NCBI RefSeq assembly: GCF_030129945.1
Contig: NZ_JARRAF010000044.1
Coordinates: 1 to 33,122 of the forward strand
Length of the DNA: 33,122 nt
DNA from: Parachitinimonas caeni
Lineage (GTDB): Bacteria; Pseudomonadota; Gammaproteobacteria; Burkholderiales; Chitinimonadaceae
Direction: 5' to 3'
Position numbers and translations under genes: made by a program. The notes under the pieces are model-generated. The model ran no database searches and was not told where the DNA came from. It saw nothing but the letters and a program-made list of their open reading frames with translations. Positions 15,822 to 22,996 of this stretch are shown here, in pieces. Position 1 is the stretch's first letter. Each line of letters opens with the position of its first letter.

Positions 15822-18269
15822 TTATTTCCGATTCCAGGCATTGGCCCAGCCATCCAGATTGCGCGCACGCAGCCATTCTGCCGGCCAATTACCTTGGTAA
15901 TGGCGAATCAATTCACGCGCTTTGCCAATATCTTCCTGGCCGCTGGCGCCAATAAAAGATAAAGCCACCGGTCCAAAACCAAATGAAAATAGTCGACGAC
16001 CTAAAGGTGATTTGTAGTAGTAGTGCCGTTTGGCCGTGGCGTGGGCGAGGATGTCGATTTCGCGGTCGTTCAGGCCAATCAGCTCATACATGTTGCGAGA
16101 GGTGGACTCGCGTGCCTCGGGGTTGGGTAGCAGCAGCTTGGTCGGGCAGCTGGCGAGTACCACATCGCGGATCGGGCTGTTCAGCACGTCGGCAAGTTCC
16201 TGCGTGGCCATGATCACCAAGGCGTTTTTCTTACGCCAGGTCTTTAGCCATTCCCGCACTTTTTCGCGGAACAGTTCGTGCGAGAGCATCAACCAGCATT
16301 CGTCGAGCGCCACCATCGTAGGCCGGCCATCGAGCTGCTTTTCGATCTGCCGGAACAGGTAGAGCAGCACCGGCACCACGTTCTTCTCGCCCATGCCCAT
16401 CAGGTGCTCCATCTCGAATACCTGAAAGTTGCTGAAGCGCAGGCAGTCTTCCTCGGCATCAAGCAGATTGCCCATCGGACCGGCCAGAGTGTAGTGCGAT
16501 AGCGCCTGCCGCAGTTCTTCGTCCTGGATTTCTGCCACGTATTCGGTGAGGGTGCGGCGGGGCGAGAGCGTTAGCCGCAAGATGGCCTCGTAGACGGTCT
16601 GCCGCTTGGCCGGGGTCACGGCGACGCCTTGCAGCGTCAGCATCACTTCGATCCACTCGGCAGCCCACGCCTGGTCGGCCTGGCTGTCGATATTGCGCAA
16701 GGGGCAGAACGCCAGCTCACCCTGGTCGCCTGCGATGTCGTAGTAAGTGCCGCCGCAGGCATTGGTCAGGATGAACGACGAATAGCCTTTGTCGAAGCCG
16801 AACACCTGGGCGTTCGGGTAGCGCAGATGCTGGGCCATCAGAAAGTTGAGGGCGGTGGATTTGCCGCCGCCGGTTTTGCCGATCATCAGGCTATGGCCGA
16901 CATCTTCGACATGCAGACTCAGCCGGAACGGTGTGGAGCCGGTGGTGGCGGTGTAGCACAGCGGCGGCGAGTCGGGCGGGTAGAACGGGCAGGGGTTGCT
17001 GCCCATGCCGGCCCACAGCGCGGTTACCGGCAGCAAGTCGGCCAGATTCAGGGTGTTGAGAATCGGCCGGCGGATATTCGGATAACCGTGGCCGGGAATG
17101 CTGCCCAGATAGGCTTCGACGGCATTGATGTCTTCAATGCGGGCACCAAAGCCGTAGTTGAGAATGGCTTTGCGCACTTCACGCGCCTGTTCGGTGAGGA
17201 TTTCGCGGTCTTCATGCATCAGCACCACGCAAGAGGTGTAGTAGCCGAACTTCACCAGATTGCTTTCGGCTTCACCGATGGCGGCCTGGGCGTCGTCAGA
17301 CATTTCCACGGCGTCCAGATCGACCGGGCCGCCCGTGGTATTGAACATCTGGTCTTTCAGACCGCGTTGCTTTTGTTGCCAGCGACGGCGGACGCCTTCG
17401 AGTACGCGCCGGGCCTGGTGCGGGTCGAGGAAGATGAATCGGGTAGACCAACGGTATTCGTAACCCAGGGTGTCGAGTACGCTCAGCACGCCGGGGTAGC
17501 TATCGTGCGGAAAGCCGTCGATAGCGACGACTTTGACATGGCGACTGCCGACTTTGGGTTCGATACCGGTCTGAAAGGTGTGGGCGCCGATCAGGGCATC
17601 CAGATACATCGGAATCGACGGCAGGCGCACTGGGCGCTGTTCGCCACTGACGCAGAATTCAAGGTATTGCAACAGCTCGTCTTCCACGACGGTCTTGCCA
17701 AAGCGATCGACATACGAGATGCCGCGCATCCGCCGCATGCGCAGGCAGGTGCTGAGTGCATGCTCGAAGTCGTCCAGCCGTCGCTTGAACTGCGCCAAAA
17801 TGCGTAGCGCCTGACCGGCTTCGGAATCGTCGCGCAGATCGTCGTCGTAGATCAGATCAATAATCTTGTTGCTGGCATTAAGCGGCGGCAGAAAGGTGAG
17901 GGTCAGGGCATAGTTGGTTTCAAAATGCCTGCCCTCGCCTTCGTGCTGGACGCGCCGTTCTTCGTCAATCAAACGACTGGTTCGGTCGGGGAAGTGGCCG
18001 GCCACTGGGTATGCAGTGGCCGGTCGCCGAATCGCATCACAATTCAGCATCCAGCCATTGCCCAAGCTCGTGAGTACGCCATTGATCCGCGCTGAAATGG
18101 CGGCCAGCTCGGCCGGGGTAGCACTATCGAGGTCTTCACCCCGGAAGTACCAGGCGGCCATCAGGCTGCCGTCTTTGTTCTGCATGATCCCGTCTTCTGG
18201 CAACAGGGCAAAATTCAGGAGGTCGGGCAGGCTTTGGCAAAGATCGCGGAATTGTTTGAGATTCAACAT
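15822..18269 (-). CDS. virB4: VirB4/TrbE secretion ATPase
   Basis: The 815-aa protein is the large, universally conserved T4SS ATPase at the base of the channel. The N-terminal CagE/TrbE/VirB domain (residues about 1-400) precedes a P-loop ATPase domain. Walker A is GKTGGGKST (about 464-472) and Walker B lies in MVALDECWLML (about 650-660); ATQELADVLNS follows as in TrbE. Its length matches IncP and Tn4371-type TrbE. The ATG lies 3 bases after the virB3 stop and lacks a strong ribosome site, so translation is probably coupled. Confidence 0.96.
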   Translation of the reverse strand: MLNLKQFRDLCQSLPDLLNFALLPEDGIMQNKDGSLMAAWYFRGEDLDSATPAELAAISARINGVLTSLGNGWMLNCDAIRRPATAYPVAGHFPDRTSRLIDEERRVQHEGEGRHFETNYALTLTFLPPLNASNKIIDLIYDDDLRDDSEAGQALRILAQFKRRLDDFEHALSTCLRMRRMRGISYVDRFGKTVVEDELLQYLEFCVSGEQRPVRLPSIPMYLDALIGAHTFQTGIEPKVGSRHVKVVAIDGFPHDSYPGVLSVLDTLGYEYRWSTRFIFLDPHQARRVLEGVRRRWQQKQRGLKDQMFNTTGGPVDLDAVEMSDDAQAAIGEAESNLVKFGYYTSCVVLMHEDREILTEQAREVRKAILNYGFGARIEDINAVEAYLGSIPGHGYPNIRRPILNTLNLADLLPVTALWAGMGSNPCPFYPPDSPPLCYTATTGSTPFRLSLHVEDVGHSLMIGKTGGGKSTALNFLMAQHLRYPNAQVFGFDKGYSSFILTNACGGTYYDIAGDQGELAFCPLRNIDSQADQAWAAEWIEVMLTLQGVAVTPAKRQTVYEAILRLTLSPRRTLTEYVAEIQDEELRQALSHYTLAGPMGNLLDAEEDCLRFSNFQVFEMEHLMGMGEKNVVPVLLYLFRQIEKQLDGRPTMVALDECWLMLSHELFREKVREWLKTWRKKNALVIMATQELADVLNSPIRDVVLASCPTKLLLPNPEARESTSRNMYELIGLNDREIDILAHATAKRHYYYKSPLGRRLFSFGFGPVALSFIGASGQEDIGKARELIRHYQGNWPAEWLRARNLDGWANAWNRK

Positions 18270-18272
18270 GGT

Positions 18273-18587
18273 TTAACTAAATGATTTGGACGAGGGGCGA
18301 ATGGCCGATTTAATGCAGGCACGGGCGACGTAATAAGCGCGATAGCGAATATGGCGCTGATAAATCTGGCTCATTTGCGGATCGGCTTTTGCCATACGTA
18401 CCAATGCCCAGAAAGCGCACGCCCAGAAAGCCCCGCCAACCACCAGAGAGAGAATGGACATTTTCCCCGAGAAGATCACCATGGCGGTAATCACTCCCGA
18501 AAACAGGACCAGGCTGCGCTCAGCCCCCAAAAGCAAGTGAGGGCGGTTTAGTGAGCGACGGATTGGAATCAAACGAGGCTCTTCCAT
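18273..18587 (-). CDS. virB3: VirB3/TrbD inner-membrane protein
   Basis: A 104-aa protein with two close transmembrane helices (about residues 25-45 and 44-65) and the TrbD-type sequence IPIRRSLNRPHLLLGAERSL. VirB3 works with VirB4 at the inner membrane. Size and position, between the pilin and the VirB4 ATPase genes, are standard for the family. The C-terminal half (YQRHIRYRAYYVARA) is basic and cytosolic. Confidence 0.93.
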   Translation of the reverse strand: MEEPRLIPIRRSLNRPHLLLGAERSLVLFSGVITAMVIFSGKMSILSLVVGGAFWACAFWALVRMAKADPQMSQIYQRHIRYRAYYVARACIKSAIRPSSKSFS

Positions 18588-18615
18588 TGGCGTAAATACC
18601 TGTGAGTAAGCTCAA

Positions 18616-18921
18616 TTAAGAACCGGCGGCAGGGAAGCCAAGACTGGTTACAAATGTAGCGGCAAACATCATCACACCTAGTGCCAACACCACCATCATG
18701 ATCCGCTTGGTGAAGTCACCCAGTTCACCACCGAAGGCCAGCATACCGCCCGATACCGCCATGGCTAGAATGCCGATGGATTGGGCGATTGGGCCGGTAA
18801 GTGATTTTTGAAGAGTCTCTAGCGGCTTTTCCCAAGGCAAGCCGGCAGCCATGGCAGCACCACTGAATAAAAGAATGGGCAAGCCAATTAAAATGGCACG
18901 ATTGATTGAAATGGGTTTCAT
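18616..18921 (-). CDS. virB2: VirB2/TrbC major pilin
   Basis: A 101-aa prepilin with a signal peptide (cleavage probably after AAMA, residue about 25) and two hydrophobic helices (about residues 43-62 and 72-93) joined by a short basic loop (GELGDFTKR). This is the TrbC/VirB2 pilin layout. An AAAGG site precedes the ATG. The presence of pilin suggests an extracellular pilus or channel lining; whether TrbC-like cyclisation occurs cannot be told, since no TraF-type peptidase gene is present in the window. Confidence 0.92.
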   Translation of the reverse strand: MKPISINRAILIGLPILLFSGAAMAAGLPWEKPLETLQKSLTGPIAQSIGILAMAVSGGMLAFGGELGDFTKRIMMVVLALGVMMFAATFVTSLGFPAAGS

Positions 18922-18947
18922 ATAAAACCTTTCTGGGTTATGAATTG

Positions 18948-20009
18948 TCAGGCAGTTGGGGGGGTGCCAATTACAATTGGCTGGTAAATAAAGTGGGTAT
19001 CACTAAATTCTTTTACATGGACAATCTCCTTGACGCGCCGCCCTCCTGGCAAATGACTGCGCTCGATGAAAATCACTAAATTGACGGCCTCGGCAATCAT
19101 TTTGCCGATGGCATTTTCAGAAAGATTTTTTGCTTCAGGCGCTTCGTAAACCAGCTGCATTAACCGGAGTAAACCGCCTTGGGCCGAATTGGCGTGAATG
19201 GTGGCAATGCCACCGGGGTGGCCGGTATTCCAGCTTTTCAACAAAGTCAGTGCTTCGCCGCCTCGCACCTCGCCAACCACAATGCGGTCGGGCCGCAAGC
19301 GCATGGTGGCGCGCAACAGGCGTTGCATTGATACGTGTTCGTTGGCCCGCAGCAGCACGCTGTTGGGCATGCTCACCTGCAATTCAACGGTATCTTCAAT
19401 CGCCACCAGCCGGTCTTCTTTGGCCAGCCGGGCCACTTCTGCCAGCACGGCGTTGGCCAGCGTGGTCTTGCCGCTACCGGTGCCACCCACAATCAGGATG
19501 TTCTGCCGCTCCACAACGGCGCGCCGGATTGCCTCAACCGGGCTGCGGTCATAACGAACGGCATGCTTGGATGGCTGTCCGGACTCGTCAGCGCCCGCGA
19601 GGGATTCACCAATAATTCCGCTGGTGTTGTAATCATCCAGTGTGAATATCCGGGTCGCTTTTTTACGAATGGTGAAAACGGGGGCGCGAACAAGCGGCGC
19701 AATCAAGCCTTCCAGACGCGAGCCATCCAGCGGAAATTCGCCCTCCAGAATCGGGCTTTGATAAGTCAGGGAAGTGCCCAGCATACTGGCGCAAGTTGCC
19801 AGCATGCTTTCTGCGGCGGCTGAAGTCATCATCAAGCCACTATCACCCATTCCCTGCCCGCTAATATCCAGCCATATTTTTCCGTCTGGATTCAGCATGA
19901 TTTCAACAACGGCTGGATCTTTTAATGCTTTAATTAATCCTTCGCCGCATTCCCGCATTAATTTTTCTTCCAGACGGACTCTTAAAACATCTTTTGCAAT
20001 GGTGTTCAT
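18948..20009 (-). CDS. virB11: VirB11/TrbB hexameric ATPase, first gene of the T4SS operon
   Basis: The 353-aa secretion ATPase carries all family motifs: Walker A GGTGSGKTT (175-183), Asp box EDTVELQ (205-211), Walker B RIVVGEVRGGEA (242-253) and His box GHPGGIATIHANS (263-275). VirB11 forms a cytosolic hexamer that switches the system between pilus building and substrate transfer. An AAGGCGG ribosome site lies just before the ATG. It is the first gene after the 1-kb regulatory gap, so the main operon promoter is expected upstream of it. Confidence 0.96.
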   Translation of the reverse strand: MNTIAKDVLRVRLEEKLMRECGEGLIKALKDPAVVEIMLNPDGKIWLDISGQGMGDSGLMMTSAAAESMLATCASMLGTSLTYQSPILEGEFPLDGSRLEGLIAPLVRAPVFTIRKKATRIFTLDDYNTSGIIGESLAGADESGQPSKHAVRYDRSPVEAIRRAVVERQNILIVGGTGSGKTTLANAVLAEVARLAKEDRLVAIEDTVELQVSMPNSVLLRANEHVSMQRLLRATMRLRPDRIVVGEVRGGEALTLLKSWNTGHPGGIATIHANSAQGGLLRLMQLVYEAPEAKNLSENAIGKMIAEAVNLVIFIERSHLPGGRRVKEIVHVKEFSDTHFIYQPIVIGTPPTA

Positions 20010-20145
20010 TTAACCGCCTTGGATTGAATAGATGGCTGATATTTAATGGCAAGAAGCTGTTGCGGTACAGCAAGATCTTCCTTGGTCGTTCAAAATTTTC
20101 TTGATTGGAATGGATGCAGTGTTGCACAAAAAAATTGTTCTGTTT

Positions 20146-20174
20146 CTAATGACTAACTAATGGCTGGCTAATGG
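20146..20174. promoter_or_regulatory. Three 11-base-phased direct repeats (CTAATGG)
   Basis: CTAATGA at 20146, CTAATGG at 20157 and CTAATGG at 20168 are spaced exactly 11 bases apart, close to one helical turn, so they face the same side of the DNA. This resembles a tandem regulator-binding array. They sit 137-165 bases upstream of the virB11 start. The regulator is unknown. Confidence 0.5.
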
Positions 20175-20189
20175 CTTGGGTATTTGTCT

Positions 20190-20203
20190 GTTAGGCCACT
20201 AAC
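20190..20203. promoter_or_regulatory. Palindrome GTTAG-N4-CTAAC, operator-like
   Basis: A perfect 5+5 inverted repeat with a 4-base centre lies between the phased repeats and the FNR-type box. Its half-sites share the CTAA core with the phased repeats, so the same protein might bind both. Short palindromes also arise by chance in AT-rich DNA. Confidence 0.4.
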
Positions 20204-20215
20204 GTTTCTATAATC

Positions 20216-20229
20216 TTGATTATTATCAA
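20216..20229. promoter_or_regulatory. Perfect FNR/Anr-type box TTGAT-N4-ATCAA
   Basis: The sequence TTGATTATTATCAA matches the FNR-family consensus at all ten fixed positions. FNR/Anr proteins activate or repress genes when oxygen is low. The box lies about 207 bases upstream of virB11. A TATATT sequence in extended -10 context (TGATATATT) lies about 25 bases to its right on the plus strand; on the minus side only a weak TAACAG is at the matching distance. Direction of control is therefore unclear. Confidence 0.55.
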
Positions 20230-21038
20230 TAACTTACCATTATTTTTGTGCTGATATATTAGTGGACTAATTAAGCTTGCTGTAAGGTTGTGGTTTAAAT
20301 AATTTCAGTAAGTCATGATAATTAGTGCGGTGTGAGCGGGTCTGATGACTGGCTAATCTTGGCTTTTCCAAAAATAAGCACGGAGTAATTGATGTGCCTA
20401 TTTGTCGGTAATTAATCAATTTTCCGAAATTGGCGATGGTTAGTTGATGCTTGGAAGGTTTGGGGCTATAGAAGTGTGGTGAAGCGTGCCGGCGCCCAAT
20501 CGAAATTTCGGGTGGTCAGGCGGACAATGAATTGCCAGTCTGGCTCGCCAAGCCTTTTTTTGAAGTGCCAACCGCATAGACGATAGACTTCAGGTCTGCG
20601 CCAGAAGTGATGACCTTTAAGATGAAATTGAAGGCTGCTGTTACTTATCTTGTGCAGATAAATAGCAAGCAGATAGCCAACTTGGTATTATTTGCTTTGT
20701 GCAACCAATGTCCTCGTTTTGATATCTTCCGGGAAAGTTTTATCGGCAGATGGCCCGTGGCGGTAATTTGACGGGGTAGCAGATTGGAAACTTCTGTTTT
20801 ATTTGCTAATTTCAATTAATACAGCTTGGCAAGTGGCATGAGCCCTGTTCGCGTTTGTGGGGTGGCCAAGTTGTTGATGGTTAATTCTGTACTTTAGATA
20901 TCACATTGGTTTTTGCCTTTACGACACGGTTTGTTGCGGCAAACTTGCCTTCGCAAGGCAGTGGTGTGTGTTGTGGCGCCATCACTTTGTTTGCCTCAAA
21001 CGGTTTGAATTTTGATTTTTTATAAAGGGATTTTTTTG

Positions 21039-21290
21039 ATGCAAGACGCTGCAAGACAGGCGCTGGAAGCGCTATTTGATAAGCGGCCCCAGCAAAAGCC
21101 GGCTCAGCAGTCGATTACCGAATTTTGTAATGAGTTGGCTGCGCAAATGAAGCAGATGGGTCTGGATTACATTGTGATTGAGCGCCGGCATTACGATGCC
21201 TTGTTGCTGGATCGGAATGTGGACCACCTCACCAAATGGCGTGGTATGCGTATTCAGATTGTGAATGAAGGTTTTGTGAGTGCGGCTTAA
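21039..21290 (+). CDS. Small hypothetical protein, divergent to the T4SS operon
   Basis: I do not recognise this 83-aa protein. It is soluble, with helical segments (QSITEFCNELAAQMKQMG) followed by LDYIVIERRHYDALL, and has no signal peptide. The ATG at 21039 is chosen because AAAGGG lies 10 bases before it; an in-frame ATG at 21012 has no such site. Its place opposite virB11 would suit a regulator, but no helix-turn-helix is evident. It is followed 20 bases later by the broken GFA gene. Confidence 0.6.
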   Translation: MQDAARQALEALFDKRPQQKPAQQSITEFCNELAAQMKQMGLDYIVIERRHYDALLLDRNVDHLTKWRGMRIQIVNEGFVSAA

Positions 21291-21310
21291 GGCAGGAACG
21301 GGAATAGCCA

Positions 21311-21457
21311 ATGAGTCATCGGCCCATGCAAACTTATCAGGGCGGTTGCCATGGTGGCGCGGTCCGGTTTGAGATCGACACGGACTTTCCTGAATTGACG
21401 GTCTGTGATTGTTCGATTTGCCGCCGTAAGAATGCTTTGATGGTTAGGCTCTGTTGA
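21311..21457 (+). pseudogene. GFA-family protein, N-terminal fragment cut by a MITE-like insertion
   Basis: The first 45 residues are the start of a GFA (glutathione-dependent formaldehyde-activating enzyme-like) protein: GGCHGGAVRFEID and VCDCSICRRKNALM give the zinc-binding cysteines at the usual spacing. The family is normally about 115-140 aa. The frame runs into the inserted element and stops three codons later at TGA. I find no clear continuation of the gene beyond the element, so the 3' part seems lost. The fragment is presumably inactive. Confidence 0.8.
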
Positions 21458-21711
21458 CGTTTTATTTTCGGATCGCGTTTCGTCGGATTTGGGCCTGATG
21501 CAAGGCAAAAAGCGCGCCGCTTAGTGATAAGCCACGCGATTTTTAACGCGGCAGCAGGCCCAAACCCGGCGAAACCCTCCGGGCCGGGTCGATTTTTGGG
21601 GCATGGCGTCGTTAGGGTTCGTTTATTTAGCTCGCTAAACCTCACTCACCCTGCCTGGCCCTGCCCCAAAACTCGACCCGGCGCGACCGGAAACAAAACG
21701 TCAACAGAGCC
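21447..21711. mobile_element. 265-base MITE-like element, copy 1
   Basis: The ends are inverted repeats: GGCTCTGTTGACGTTTT on the left and its exact complement on the right, with similarity continuing to about 30 bases. TA flanks both sides, consistent with a TA target duplication as made by some IS5 and IS630-type transposases. There is no transposase gene inside. An internal inverted repeat pairs GCCGGGTCGA near 21582 with TCGACCCGGC near 21673, giving a long secondary hairpin. It interrupts the GFA gene. An element of nearly the same length with the same ends lies at 31402-31667. Confidence 0.8.
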
Positions 21712-21753
21712 TAGGCAGGGCGAGCGCCGTTTAGCGGGCTAGGTAATGATAAA

Positions 21754-21781
21754 AAAACGGGCACCCTTGGGTGCCCGTTTT
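21754..21781 (-). terminator. Rho-independent terminator of the SPFH gene
   Basis: CGGGCACCC (21758-21766) pairs with GGGTGCCCG (21769-21777). Read on the minus strand the hairpin is followed by seven T residues, and it lies about 30 bases past the SPFH stop. On the plus strand a shorter TTTT follows, so some bidirectional function is possible. Confidence 0.9.
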
Positions 21782-21805
21782 GCATGGTCGTGCCAAACGA
21801 TATTT

Positions 21806-22954
21806 TTACATTGGGGGGAGGGGTGGGGGCACGTTGGCAAACAGTGATCCCAACTCGGCAATCTGGCTCATCGCGGTCCAGCCCGGCATTCCTTGCTTCC
21901 AAGCCAGGCTGTCGCGGTTGATTTCGCCGCTGGCGAGCTTTTGTTGCAGCGCGGCAAGGTCAAACGGACCGGCTTGCTGGCCGTTGATGGCAACCCAGTA
22001 TTGCACGGCTGTGGGCAGCGGGGGCGGCGCAACCGGTGCGGCGGCCTGAGGCGCAGGCTGAGCGGGCTGAGCCGGTGACTGACTGCCGCCACCAAATAAG
22101 GCACCGATGCCATTGCCCATCATCATGCCGACGCCGACACCCATGGCACTGCCCGCAGCGCCGGTGTTGTTGGCAGCGTCCCGCATGGCATTGGCGGCCT
22201 CGTATTGGGCATACGTCTGCATATTGCCGATGACCCGCATCGCGCCTTGCTTGTCGATGGCGGCTTCCACTTCTTCGGGCAGACCAAGGTCTTGCACCTG
22301 AACTTCTACCAGCTCCAGTCCCAGCCGTTCGAAGTCGGGGCTGATCTTCTCGCGGATGCGCTCGCCCAGCACCGTAACCTTGCTTTCCAGGTCGATGACC
22401 GGCACGCCCAGCTCCGGCATGACTTCCTTGATCCGCAAGCCGATTTTGCCGCGCAGGTTGTTCTCGATATCCGAAAGGGTGAAGTCGCCAGCCGTGCCAA
22501 CGAGATCCTTGAGGACGGTTTTGGCATCCTTGATGCGGATCGAGTAGATACCGAAGGCGGTCACGCGCACTACGCCGAATTCGGGGTCGCGCATGGTCGA
22601 GGGGCCGGGAGTGCCCCATTTCAGATCGGGGAACAGGCGGGTGTTGAAGAAATACACCTCGGCCTTGAACGGGCTGTTGAAGCCATACTTCCAGCCCTGC
22701 AAAGTCGAGAGGATGGGAAGGTTGGCGGTCGAAAGCTCGTGCATGCCGGGACCGAAGACATCGGCTGGTTGGCCAGCACCTGCCTGTCCCTGATTGACGA
22801 TGATGGCAAGCTGTCCCTCGCGGACTACCAGTTTGGCGCCGTTCTTGATTTCGTTGTTGTAGCGTTCGAAACGGTGGACCAGCGTGTCACGGCTGTCATC
22901 CAGCCATTCGACGATGTCGATGAATTCGTTGGTAAGCTTTTGCCACAGTCCCAT
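21806..22954 (-). CDS. SPFH-domain protein with C-terminal GYF_2 domain
   Basis: The 382-aa product belongs to the YdjI/virion-core-like SPFH group: the start MGLWQKLTNEFIDIVEW, then VREGQLAIIVNQGQ, FGPGMHEL and a coiled-coil-forming segment up to about residue 245. A Gly/Met-rich stretch (AMGVGVGMMMGNGIGALFGG) and a Pro/Ala/Gln linker lead to a GYF_2 domain (about 322-375: YWVAINGQQAGPFDLAALQ, GMPGWTAM). SPFH proteins form oligomers on membranes and organise partners; the exact role here is unknown. A GGAGA site precedes the ATG. No phage-shock or protease partner is adjacent. Confidence 0.85.
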   Translation of the reverse strand: MGLWQKLTNEFIDIVEWLDDSRDTLVHRFERYNNEIKNGAKLVVREGQLAIIVNQGQAGAGQPADVFGPGMHELSTANLPILSTLQGWKYGFNSPFKAEVYFFNTRLFPDLKWGTPGPSTMRDPEFGVVRVTAFGIYSIRIKDAKTVLKDLVGTAGDFTLSDIENNLRGKIGLRIKEVMPELGVPVIDLESKVTVLGERIREKISPDFERLGLELVEVQVQDLGLPEEVEAAIDKQGAMRVIGNMQTYAQYEAANAMRDAANNTGAAGSAMGVGVGMMMGNGIGALFGGGSQSPAQPAQPAPQAAAPVAPPPLPTAVQYWVAINGQQAGPFDLAALQQKLASGEINRDSLAWKQGMPGWTAMSQIAELGSLFANVPPPLPPM

Positions 22955-22996
22955 GAGGGTCTCCTAGAGTTAAAACAATGCCGGGAAAACCGGTGG

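Larger units (their letters stand above)
20010..21038. other. 1-kb AT-rich divergent regulatory region
   Basis: No credible gene is seen on either strand. The virB11-proximal 220 bases carry a cluster of operator-like sites, listed separately. The rest holds short palindromes such as CGAAATTTCG (20501-20510) and an inverted repeat CCTTCGCAAGG near 20949-20959, but nothing I can assign. It separates the T4SS operon from a divergent small gene and could also hold an origin of transfer or an attachment site; no nick-site consensus was recognised. Confidence 0.5.

Noticed and set aside
20010-21038. CRISPR array, tRNA gene or attachment site in the large gap
   Set aside because: No regularly spaced long repeats, no cloverleaf or T-loop sequence and no duplicated att-like core were found; only short operator-like repeats are present.
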